Below, in pieces: positions 1 to 5,900 of a DNA stretch of 38,153 nucleotides. Source of the DNA: Streptomyces sp. T39 (GTDB taxonomy: Bacteria; Actinomycetota; Actinomycetes; Streptomycetales; Streptomycetaceae); contig NZ_RDBP01000240.1 in NCBI RefSeq assembly GCF_008042045.1, positions 1 to 38,153 on the forward strand. The letters are read 5' to 3'. How positions within the stretch are numbered: the first letter of the stretch is position 1; each line of letters starts with the position of its first letter. The notes under the pieces were generated by a model. The model was not told where the DNA came from and did not search any database. It was given only the letters and a program-made list of their open reading frames with translations. The position numbers and the translations under genes are program-made.

Positions 1-16
1 TCACACCCTCGCTCAT
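1..16 (-). CDS. Start of a small gene cut by the window edge
   Basis: Only the first five codons (M-S-E-G-V) are visible. The start is supported by a strong ribosome-binding site GGAGAGG six bases upstream and by the same ...GATCATG context as the genes starting at 352, 647 and 1299. If the two window edges are joined, this frame runs without a stop through the last 32 bases of the window and into the gene at 37777-38121 (M-S-E-G-V-S-R-P-E-G-A-L-S-C-A-P-M-T-D-D). This may therefore be the true start of that gene. Confidence 0.55.
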
Positions 17-39
17 GATCTCCCTCTCCTGAAGATCAG

Positions 40-62
40 CGCTCCGAGGATCAGTCGGAGCG
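40..62. repeat. 8-bp hairpin in the leader of the edge gene
   Basis: CGCTCCGA (40-47) and TCGGAGCG (55-62) form a perfect stem around a 7-base loop. It lies just upstream of the ribosome-binding site of the edge gene and just after the terminator-like hairpin at 86-110. It could be a leader stem, but no function is shown by the sequence alone. Confidence 0.5.
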
Positions 63-85
63 TGCTCTCATCCGTAAGAGCAAGG

Positions 86-110
86 GAGCGCCCGTGCGAG
101 ACGGGCGCTC
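86..110 (-). terminator. Terminator-like hairpin after the 128-352 gene
   Basis: Arms 86-95 and 101-110 form a perfect 10-bp GC-rich stem with a 5-base loop. On the minus strand it follows the stop of the 74-residue gene and is trailed by CCCTTGCTCTT, a weak U-tract. Similar hairpins follow the next two genes (425-449, 716-740). Confidence 0.6.
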
Positions 111-127
111 GATGCTGCGACGGATGG

Positions 128-352
128 TCAGGCAAGCTCGATGGTCTGCTTCCAGCCGGGCATGCCCTTGGCCAGGCTCTCGCTGGAGGCGACGTGCACC
201 CGGCGCGAGTGCCCGTTCTCCTCGCTGAACACGAAGCCGTAGCCGTACGACTCGATGACCGTGCCAGTCTTGACGAAGTGCACGCGCCCGTCCGGGCGGT
301 AGCGCATGACCTTGATGCGGTCGCCAGTGTTGGGGCTGAAGGTCTCCACCAT
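128..352 (-). CDS. Small hypothetical protein (74 aa), left-arm cassette
   Basis: I do not recognise this 74-residue protein. It is basic, with short beta-rich stretches such as RIKVMRY and VIESYGYGFVF, which suggests a small SH3-like or beta-barrel fold (inference only). The reading frame extends upstream, but the start at 352 is chosen for its ribosome-binding site GGAGAGG seven bases before the ATG and for the GATCATG context shared with the genes starting at 16, 647 and 1299. A hairpin follows the stop. The next gene in the series (468-647) has a comparable size and beta-rich pattern, so the two may be distant relatives. Confidence 0.7.
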   Translation of the reverse strand: MVETFSPNTGDRIKVMRYRPDGRVHFVKTGTVIESYGYGFVFSEENGHSRRVHVASSESLAKGMPGWKQTIELA

Positions 353-409
353 GATCAGTCCTCTCCAAAACTGATCAACCGGCCGGATCAGGGCCGGTGG
401 TTCTGCTCG

Positions 410-430
410 ACTGCAAAACCAAGGGGGCGC
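410..430. repeat. 21-bp direct repeat, copy 1
   Basis: Positions 410-430 (beginning ACTGCAAAACC, ending GGGGGCGC) recur exactly at 701-721. Each copy abuts a terminator-like hairpin and supplies the interrupted U-tract (TTGGTTTTGC on the minus strand). Confidence 0.8.
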
Positions 431-449
431 CCGTACGCGACGGGCGCCC
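425..449 (-). terminator. Terminator-like hairpin after the 468-647 gene
   Basis: Arms 425-434 and 440-449 form a perfect 10-bp stem with a 5-base loop. On the minus strand it is followed by CCCTTGGTTTTGC. It separates the 59-residue gene from the next cassette, so each small gene here may end in its own partial terminator. Confidence 0.65.
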
Positions 450-467
450 GATGGCTGGGCAGGCGAA

Positions 468-647
468 TCAGACGGCGCGGAACGCGTACTCGCCGTGCGG
501 GTCGGCAGCTCGCGCACCGTCCCACTTGATCCAGTAGGTGACTTCGTCACCGTCGCGCTCAATGCGCTCGATGAAGCCCTGGTAGGCAGGCGTTCCGTCG
601 TTCTCGTAGTCCACGCGCTCGACGCGCATGCCCTCGTTGACAATCAT
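468..647 (-). CDS. Small hypothetical protein (59 aa), left-arm cassette
   Basis: I do not recognise this protein. It begins MIVNEGMRVERVDYEND and has alternating charged and aromatic residues (VTYWIKWDG) typical of a small beta-barrel, possibly SH3-like (inference). A longer frame exists, but the start at 647 is preferred: a GGAGAGG box lies ten bases upstream and the ATG sits in GATCATG, as in its neighbours. A second in-frame ATG two codons earlier is possible. A 10-bp hairpin plus the 21-bp repeat follow the stop. Confidence 0.7.
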   Translation of the reverse strand: MIVNEGMRVERVDYENDGTPAYQGFIERIERDGDEVTYWIKWDGARAADPHGEYAFRAV

Positions 648-700
648 GATCATTTCCCCTCTCCAGGAAATGCCGGCTGGAATGCCAGTGATCTTGCCGT

Positions 701-721
701 ACTGCAAAACCAAGGGGGCGC
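701..721. repeat. 21-bp direct repeat, copy 2
   Basis: Exact copy of 410-430, in the same orientation and the same position relative to a hairpin and to the downstream small gene. This suggests the gene-plus-terminator cassettes arose by duplication or recombine through these repeats. Confidence 0.8.
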
Positions 722-740
722 ACCCTCCAGGGATGCGCCC
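716..740 (-). terminator. Terminator-like hairpin after the 756-911 gene
   Basis: GGGCGCA (716-722) pairs with TGCGCCC (734-740). On the minus strand the stem is followed by CCTTGGTTTTGC from the 21-bp repeat. It lies just downstream of the stop of the 51-residue gene. Confidence 0.6.
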
Positions 741-755
741 GATGGCTCGACAGGC

Positions 756-911
756 TCAGCACTCCTCGGCGACGAAGAGCACCCATCCCCCGGGATAGTG
801 CTGGGAGATGAGCGCCCTCACGCGCTCGGGGCGGTAGGCCGACGCGTCCACGCCGAATGCGTCGGCGATCCAGACGCGCGCTCTGGCCAGCATGATGAAG
901 CGGTTGCGCAT
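756..911 (-). CDS. Small hypothetical protein (51 aa), paralogue of its upstream neighbour
   Basis: This 51-residue protein is not recognised by function. It resembles part of the adjacent 127-residue protein: VRALISQHYPGGWVLFVAEEC here aligns with the IVKGIQQHYEGGW...FVRDRC segment there, sharing the HY-x-GGW-x-x-FV core. The start at 911 lies four bases after the upstream stop, so it is probably translated by coupling. Longer upstream frames overlap the neighbour completely and are unlikely. The pair looks like a tandem duplication in which this copy lost one end. Confidence 0.65.
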   Translation of the reverse strand: MRNRFIMLARARVWIADAFGVDASAYRPERVRALISQHYPGGWVLFVAEEC

Positions 912-915
912 GGCG

Positions 916-1299
916 TCATCCGTTCCACTGCTGGGACAGGGACACGCCGTGCGTGTGGCACTCGACCACGAACCCGCCATAGAGCCAGCCCAGCCCCTCA
1001 GCGTCGTCCGTGGCGTCCACGGTGCGCATGGCGGTGGACCATGCGCCGCCCACACGGGCCGTGCACCCCTGGTGCTGCTTCAGCACCTCCATCATCGTGG
1101 GCCGCTGCTCGGGGCAGCGGTCACGGACGAACGCTTCCCAGCCACCCTCGTAGTGCTGCTGGATGCCCTTGACGATCTGTGCTCCGGTCAGCTCTGCAAC
1201 CGCATCGTCGTCCATGTCGGCCCAGACGTGGTCGAGCACCCAGCGCTGCGCCTCATGCAGCTGCGGAATGGTGACGGTGCTCATGTCGATGTTGCTCAT
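916..1299 (-). CDS. Hypothetical protein with HYEGGW motif (127 aa)
   Basis: This is an acidic, helical 127-residue protein of unknown function. The central segment (about residues 43-62) carries the HYEGGWEAFVRDRC motif shared with the 51-residue neighbour. I associate HY(E/D)GGW motifs with small proteins of actinobacterial phages, but I cannot name a function. The start at 1299 has GGAGAGG eight bases upstream and the GATCATG context. It is the first gene of the leftward series, so its leader (1300 to about 1740) should contain or follow the early promoter. Confidence 0.75.
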   Translation of the reverse strand: MSNIDMSTVTIPQLHEAQRWVLDHVWADMDDDAVAELTGAQIVKGIQQHYEGGWEAFVRDRCPEQRPTMMEVLKQHQGCTARVGGAWSTAMRTVDATDDAEGLGWLYGGFVVECHTHGVSLSQQWNG

Positions 1300-1340
1300 G
1301 ATCAGTTCCTCTCCAGGCTGATCTGCGGACTCATCAAGCG

Positions 1341-1394
1341 GGCAGGGAGATCAAGCCCTGCCTGCATGACGAGTGACGGGCCGGAGCCCGTCAC
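1341..1394 (-). promoter_or_regulatory. Two stable leader hairpins upstream of the leftward genes
   Basis: GGCAGGG/CCCTGCC (1341-1347 with 1356-1362) and a 9-bp stem GTGACGGGC/GCCCGTCAC (1373-1381 with 1386-1394, loop CGGA) lie in the minus-strand leader of the 1299 gene. They would form in the 5' UTR of the early transcript and could stabilise it or act as attenuators. No U-tract follows, so simple terminators are less likely. Confidence 0.5.
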
Positions 1395-1757
1395 CGCCTT
1401 GCTTGTGTGTCCGCCTTGCTGCGGACCGCTCCCTTGCGGCATGTGCCCCCGGGAGTCTGGGGCTTGACGTCCTATCGCGTGCCGGTCATCGCGGGATGTC
1501 TGCCCCGCTCGGGTACACGCTCTCAGTGCCTGTGCACTCACCCGGTTAACGGTCGACGCTGCCGGGCGGACGCTGCTCTGCGGTTGTTTTCGCGCCATGG
1601 TCTGCCGCCCAACGGGGCGATCTGCCTTGCTCGCTCATCGGCGTGGAAGCCAACTGAGCCAGGGGCTCCGTGTGTGGTGGCTCTGTGAAGAGCCCGTCAC
1701 ACGCTCGCTCCGCTTCGCCCCGTTTCGGGGGCTCCTCGGTGCGATGAGAGAACTCTC
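1395..1757. other. Non-coding stretch, nothing firm seen
   Basis: Open frames cross this stretch on both strands but have no ribosome-binding site and low-complexity translations rich in R, P, S and A. I see only weak dyads. By position it should be part of the early leader or promoter region, but I could not pick out a convincing -35/-10 pair. Confidence 0.4.
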
Positions 1758-1783
1758 CTCTTGAGCGCGAACGCGGTCAAGAG
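1758..1783. repeat. Inverted repeat CTCTTGA...TCAAGAG
   Basis: CTCTTGA (1758-1764) and TCAAGAG (1777-1783) are perfect inverted arms with inner GCG/CGC complementarity. The spacing of arm centres (about two helical turns) suits a dimeric DNA-binding protein as well as a hairpin. It lies next to the AT-richer patch in the divergent intergenic region, so an operator is plausible but unproven. Confidence 0.45.
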
Positions 1784-1794
1784 CTTCCCGGGAA

Positions 1795-1910
1795 CTTTCT
1801 TCAAGATTCTTTTGGCATCGCTCTGACCTGCACTGGTATGGGTTGCCTTACCCCGAACACTTGTTTGTTGAGACTTGGATTGAAAGCGAATGCGTCTGTG
1901 TAGTCGAGCG
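1795..1910. promoter_or_regulatory. AT-richer patch in the divergent intergenic region
   Basis: This is the most AT-rich stretch of comparable length that I noticed in a very GC-rich window, with runs such as AACTTTCTTCAAG and TTGTTTGTTGAG. It lies between the leftward and rightward units. Such patches often hold early promoters recognised by host sigma factor, or a replication origin. One weak plus-strand pair is TTGGCA (1812-1817) and TATGGG (1837-1842) with a 19-base spacer. I do not rely on it. Confidence 0.35.
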
Positions 1911-2019
1911 GATGCGAGCACTCCCACATGTGAAGAGCTGCTGCATCTACGCAGGTAGAGGGCATGATCGCGTGCATATGCCGCTGGCTCACGGCACGTA
2001 ATGCCGCTGTCGCATGCAG

Positions 2020-2720
2020 TGCGCGGGCACTCGGTGCCCGCAAGAGGCATTCACGCCAATCGCTCGCCAGCGACAGCTGGCTGACGGCTCCTCGCCCCGT
2101 GGGCGAGCGCTGGACGCACCGCGGCCCTGTGCGGACCGCTGAGCGCTCGCGACGGACGGCTGATGCCGTTCGGCCCGGAAGCTGTGGCAGTCGCTCACGC
2201 ACGCGCGCACGCGCGAGCTGTCGCCCCTCAGGGCGACGGCTGTGCTGCTCCACCTTCGGTGGAGTGCGGAATGTGCGTGGGCATGCATGCGCAGCCGCTG
2301 TGCGGCTGAGCTGTGGGGGGAGCTGTGCACCACAGGTGCACGGCTTGCTCTATGCATGTGTGTGCCGGAGGCACACGTGCTCATGCTGATCGGGGAGCGA
2401 GAGCATGTGAGGCGGAGGATTGTCCGCCTCGCATGATCGAGCTCGGCCCCTGCTCTGTGGAGCTAGGGGCGTGCTGTCCACCTGCGGTGGACTGCTCAGC
2501 GCTTGACCCCGGGTGTTTAAACCCGGGGCCGAGCTCGATCGATGGTGTCCATCCATCGATCTATGCTCAACCCCCCAGCATTTGCTTGAGCCGCCCTGCG
2601 GGGGCGGCTCTCATGCATTCATGCGCGGCCTTTCGGGCCGCAGCTTGCCGCGCGCGAAGGCGCGCGAGCTGAGCCCCCGCGCCAGCGGGGAGCAGGGGAG
2701 CCCCTAGCAGGGGAGGACGC
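2020..2720. repeat. Dense array of short perfect hairpins
   Basis: At least a dozen perfect hairpins follow one another, many with 7-8 bp stems and three-base loops: 2023-2041, 2091-2107, 2248-2264, 2292-2308, 2325-2341, 2360-2376 and 2476-2492. Others have slightly larger loops: 2220-2237, 2409-2430, 2507-2528, 2537-2561, 2590-2608, 2625-2641 and 2651-2666. No credible gene overlaps the array. The loop and stem sequences differ, so it is not a copy-number repeat but repeated selection for, or acquisition of, fold-back structure. The array lies between early and late units and just upstream of the terminase genes. Candidate roles are origin, packaging site or structured RNA. Confidence 0.8.
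2435..2540. repeat. 16-bp long-range inverted repeat enclosing smaller hairpins
   Basis: Positions 2435-2450 are the exact reverse complement of 2525-2540 (core GAGCTCGGCCCC). This outer stem encloses the hairpin at 2476-2492 and competes with the hairpin at 2507-2528 for GGGG at 2525-2528, so two alternative folds exist. A 16-bp perfect stem over 106 bases could form a branched RNA or a cruciform. Confidence 0.75.
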
Positions 2721-2955
2721 AGGGCATTACTCCTGGTCAGCGCGGCTTGTGCAACAGGTCTGGTGTGTGTCCGCCACGGCGCTCCTGCCTCCGGATCGCC
2801 TGTTGCTCGTGGGTGCGCCGGCCGAATCCGGGCGCGGTTATGCGGCGCCCTCTGACGGCCTGTGTCGGATTTCAGATCCGGCAACCGCGGAGCGTGCTCT
2901 CACGGCGGGGCGAAGGGTACGTGAAGTGCTCCGGGAAGGCTAATTGTCCGAACCG
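2721..2955. other. Non-coding stretch upstream of the late element
   Basis: No gene with a plausible ribosome-binding site, no tRNA and no strong hairpin is seen here. Open frames on the plus strand lack start signals and protein-like composition. It separates the hairpin array from the late regulatory element. Confidence 0.4.
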
Positions 2956-2972
2956 CCGTTCAGAGCTTTTCG

Positions 2973-3007
2973 CTGCTAGCAGAAAAGTGCTAGCACATGT
3001 ACCCTCC
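2973..3007 (+). promoter_or_regulatory. Putative phage late promoter/operator, copy 1
   Basis: Two 10-bp palindromes, CTGCTAGCAG (2973-2982) and GTGCTAGCAC (2987-2996), sit 14 bases apart centre to centre, followed by CATGTACCCTCC (2996-3007). Positions 2988-3007 match 18513-18532 with one difference, and 2975-2992 is the exact reverse complement of 18502-18519. TACCCT (3000-3005) fits the loose actinobacterial -10 pattern TANNNT, but the -35 region is occupied by the palindromes. I infer an activator-dependent promoter for the terminase/virion unit. Confidence 0.65.
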
Positions 3008-3055
3008 GCCCTCGGCCGGCCCCCTGGAGGGGCCCCTGGCGTGGGAGGTGAGGGG

Positions 3056-3208
3056 ATGGCCCGGATGCTCGGCACGTTCGCGCGCTCGTGGTGCCCCTCG
3101 TGCCGCCGCCGCGCTGGAGTGGACTGCGGCGACAGCAGCATGACCAAGAAGGCCCGTCGAGCGCTGGAGAAGCGCGCCTGGCGCCGGGAGGCGCAGTGGC
3201 CAAGCTGA
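3056..3208 (+). CDS. Small CxxC basic protein preceding terminase (50 aa)
   Basis: This 50-residue basic protein carries one CPSC motif (residues 13-16), a third Cys at about 24, and a strongly basic helix (KKARRALEKRAWRRE). A longer frame exists upstream, but the ATG at 3056 has the ribosome-binding site GGAGGTGAGGGG. It is the first gene after the late element and overlaps the terminase start by 13 bases, which implies coupling. Function is unknown. The basic helix and single metal-type knuckle suggest nucleic-acid binding, and its place before terminase would fit a packaging accessory (inference). Confidence 0.65.
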   Translation: MARMLGTFARSWCPSCRRRAGVDCGDSSMTKKARRALEKRAWRREAQWPS

Positions 3209-5130
3209 TCGTGGACAGCGACAAGCTGCCGCCCCTCAAGCCGCGGGACAGGCGCGTCTCGCGCGCCAGCTCGCAGGACAAGAAGCAGATCCTGATTGCT
3301 TCCGTCCGCCAGGGCTTCACGATCGCCGAGGGATGCCGCCAGGCCGGCATCAGCATCAAGACGCACGAGTACTACCGGCGCAGCGATCCGGACTACCGGG
3401 ACCTCATGGACCGGGCCCTTCAGGCCCGCGTGGAGGGTGCTGAGGCGCAGCGCAAGGAGGTCCCGGAGTTCCCGGAGTTCTGCGAGAAGTACCTGGACAC
3501 CAAGCTCTTCGCGCACCACCTCCAGTGGTACGACCTCCTGGAGGGCCGCGAGCCGCGGAACCTGCATCCTGCGCAGCGCTACATCAAGGGCGACCCGGAC
3601 ACGATCCTGGTCAACACGCCGCCCGAGCACGCGAAGAGCACCACGATCACGGTCAACTACGTGACGTGGCGCATCGTGCAGGACCCGAGCATTCGCATCC
3701 TGCTCATCAGCAAGACACAGAGCCTCGCCGCGAAGTTCTTGTTCTCGATCAAGCAGCGCCTCGCCGAGAGCAAGGCGTACGCCAAGCTCCAGCAGGACTT
3801 CGGGCCGCCCGGCGGCTGGAGCGAGGGCGCGTCCACTTGGACGAGCACGCAGATCCGTGTGGCCGGAGTGGACTCCGGCGAGAAGGACTACACCGTGGAA
3901 GCCGCCGGCATCGGCGGCCAGATCTACGGCACGCGTACCGACCTGGTCATCATGGATGACTGCGTGGACAACACGAACCACCAGCAGTTCGAGGCCCAGA
4001 TCAACTGGATTCAGAACATCGTCAGCTCCCGCGTGGCCGACGTTGGCGGCCGGATGCTACTCGTGGGCACGCGTATGGCGACGGTGGACCTCTACTCCGA
4101 GATCCTGAAGCCGCAGTACTACTCGGATGACGAGAGCCCCTGGACATACCTGACGCAGCCCGCGGTGCTGGAGTTCGATGAGGACCCGGAGCGATGGGTG
4201 ACGCTCTGGCCGCGCACCAACCGGCCGCCCGTCACCTCCGCGGCCCGCAAGCTCGTCCAGCAGGACGAGGACGGCCTCTGGCCGATGTGGACCGGACCTG
4301 CGCTCGCGAAGAAGCGCCGCAAGATGACGCCTCGCAACTGGTCCATGGTCTACATGCAGGACCAGGTGGCCGACGACGCGGTCTTCAAGCAGGAGGCCGT
4401 GCAGGGCTGCATCGACCGGGCCCGCTATCCGGGCCGCATGACCGATGGCCTCTCGGACCATCGGCGCTACGGCATGGATGGCCTGCTCGTGGTTGCCGGC
4501 CTGGACCCGGCAGCGGCTGGGTGCACGGCCATGGTGGTGGTCGGCCTCGACCGGCGCACCGGCCAGCGCTGGGTGCTGGACGTGATCAACAAGCGCGGCA
4601 TGCCGCCGCACGAGATGCGCGGCGAGATCAAGCGCCTGACCGAGCGCTACGGCATATCGGAGTGGCGCATCGAGAAGAACGCCTACCAGGCGTCCATCAC
4701 GCAGGACGCCGAGATCCGCCAGTACCTCAACGCCCGCGGGTGCCTGATCAGCCCGCATCACACGAACACCAACAAGTGGGACCCGGACTTCGGAGTGGCC
4801 AGCATGGCGCTGCTCTTCGACGGCTGGGAGACGGGCAAGAACACGATCCGCCTGCCGTCCAAGACTCAGTCCGAGGGCGTGCGCGCCCTCGTGGAGCAGC
4901 TGTGCTCCTGGTTCCCAGAGACCAAGGGGCTCACGGACACCGTGATGGCTCTGTGGTTCACGGAGATCCGCTGCCGCGAGCTGATGCTCAGCGACTTCAG
5001 CAACTGGCACACGAACAACACCGAGTTCACCTCGGAGCGCGACCGGCAGGGGCAGATGGTCGTGGACATCGACTTCGCCTTGCAGCAGCAGGGTGCGGGG
5101 CCGCGGGACGGCTCCATGAGCGGATGGTGA
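3196..5130 (+). CDS. terL: Terminase large subunit with fused N-terminal HTH (644 aa)
   Basis: This is the motor of DNA packaging: an ATPase that drives DNA into the procapsid and a nuclease that cuts it. From the GTG start, residues about 25-64 form a helix-turn-helix like that of small terminase subunits (FTIAEGCRQAGIS). A variant Walker A PPEHAKST (lysine about 137) and Walker B TDLVIMDD (about 249-255) follow. The nuclease half begins at GLDPAAAG with the first acidic residue. The GTG at 3196 is chosen because GGGAGG lies four bases upstream. The frame extends to 3088 without a good site. No separate small subunit gene is seen, so the fused domain may do DNA recognition. Confidence 0.9.
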   Translation: MAKLIVDSDKLPPLKPRDRRVSRASSQDKKQILIASVRQGFTIAEGCRQAGISIKTHEYYRRSDPDYRDLMDRALQARVEGAEAQRKEVPEFPEFCEKYLDTKLFAHHLQWYDLLEGREPRNLHPAQRYIKGDPDTILVNTPPEHAKSTTITVNYVTWRIVQDPSIRILLISKTQSLAAKFLFSIKQRLAESKAYAKLQQDFGPPGGWSEGASTWTSTQIRVAGVDSGEKDYTVEAAGIGGQIYGTRTDLVIMDDCVDNTNHQQFEAQINWIQNIVSSRVADVGGRMLLVGTRMATVDLYSEILKPQYYSDDESPWTYLTQPAVLEFDEDPERWVTLWPRTNRPPVTSAARKLVQQDEDGLWPMWTGPALAKKRRKMTPRNWSMVYMQDQVADDAVFKQEAVQGCIDRARYPGRMTDGLSDHRRYGMDGLLVVAGLDPAAAGCTAMVVVGLDRRTGQRWVLDVINKRGMPPHEMRGEIKRLTERYGISEWRIEKNAYQASITQDAEIRQYLNARGCLISPHHTNTNKWDPDFGVASMALLFDGWETGKNTIRLPSKTQSEGVRALVEQLCSWFPETKGLTDTVMALWFTEIRCRELMLSDFSNWHTNNTEFTSERDRQGQMVVDIDFALQQQGAGPRDGSMSGW

Positions 5131-5137
5131 GGCACTG

Positions 5138-5851
5138 ATGGCCTGGTACCCCGGCGCGACGAAGATGGAGCTGCTGCCCGAGAGCGACAAGCAGGAGGCC
5201 ATCCGGCCGACGCAGCTCATCGTGCACTCGATCGTCGCTGCGTGGACGGCACGCAGGACGTACGAGTTCTGGCGCGACAGCACGAACCTGGAGAGCCACT
5301 TCGGCATCGGCTATGGCGCGGGCGACATCGCGCAGTACATGGGCACGGAGACCCGCGCCGACGCCAATGCCCAGGCGAACCGCCGGCCCGATGGGACCGG
5401 CGCCATCAGCGCGGAGACGGCGTCCAACTCCGAGGCCACCGACCCGTGGAACGCCTCGCAGGTGGAGGAGCTGATCAAGCTCGGTGTCTGGGTGCACAAG
5501 CGGCACAACGTGCCGCTACGCATCTGCCGCACGCACGACGACCCCGGCTTCGGCTACCACTCGATGTTCTCGCAGTGGTCGAGCAGCGGGACCGCCTGCC
5601 CCGGCAAGGCGCGCATCGCGCAGTTCAGGACCGTGATCTTCCCGGGCATCGTCGCCCGGGTGCAGGAGGAGGAAGCAGTGGCGCTGACCGACGCGGACAA
5701 GAAGTGGCTGCGGGACACCATCCGCAACGAGGTGGGCTACGCGGTGGCTGCCTGGAAGAACGAGGACATCGACTCCCGCGACGTGTTCCAGATCCAGCGG
5801 GACGCAGCGAACTACGCGAAGCGGGCCGCCGAACTGCTCGAAGGCAAGTAA
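5138..5851 (+). CDS. Endolysin: N-acetylmuramoyl-L-alanine amidase (237 aa)
   Basis: Zinc amidase of the Amidase_2/PGRP fold, which cleaves the bond between the glycan strand and the peptide stem. Likely zinc ligands are His30 (LIVHS), His141 (GYHSMF) and Cys154 (GTACPG), with ESHFGI near residue 52 as a core strand. The last 60 residues form a helical tail (LTDADKKWLRDTI) without a recognisable wall-binding repeat. No signal peptide is seen, so release through a holin is expected. The gene sits between terminase and portal, far from the holin candidates at 26 kb, which is unusual. A separate peptidoglycan-binding protein lies next to those holins. Confidence 0.88.
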   Translation: MAWYPGATKMELLPESDKQEAIRPTQLIVHSIVAAWTARRTYEFWRDSTNLESHFGIGYGAGDIAQYMGTETRADANAQANRRPDGTGAISAETASNSEATDPWNASQVEELIKLGVWVHKRHNVPLRICRTHDDPGFGYHSMFSQWSSSGTACPGKARIAQFRTVIFPGIVARVQEEEAVALTDADKKWLRDTIRNEVGYAVAAWKNEDIDSRDVFQIQRDAANYAKRAAELLEGK

Positions 5852-5900
5852 GCGCTGAAACCGCTCACCAACCCTTACACTTCGCTCGCAGGAGGTGGGC

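Noticed and set aside
1812..1842. TTGGCA / TATGGG promoter candidate on the plus strand
   Set aside because: The 19-base spacer is long, the -10 is poor, and it points into the hairpin region rather than at a gene. Kept only as a weak mention.
1302..2389. Several open frames of 98-150 residues in the intergenic region on both strands
   Set aside because: No ribosome-binding sites, translations dominated by Arg, Ser, Pro and Ala, and they cross the hairpins. They are a by-product of GC-rich sequence.
2020..2720. CRISPR array
   Set aside because: The hairpins have different sequences and no constant repeat and spacer lengths.
2721..2943. Possible tRNA because of a CCGGCCGAATCCGG-like stretch
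   Set aside because: No acceptor stem, D-arm or anticodon arm could be paired around it, and the T-loop consensus is absent.
2872..3981. 369-residue open frame on the minus strand across the terminase start
   Set aside because: Antisense to terminase and to the conserved late element. Arg/Leu/Val-rich without motifs.
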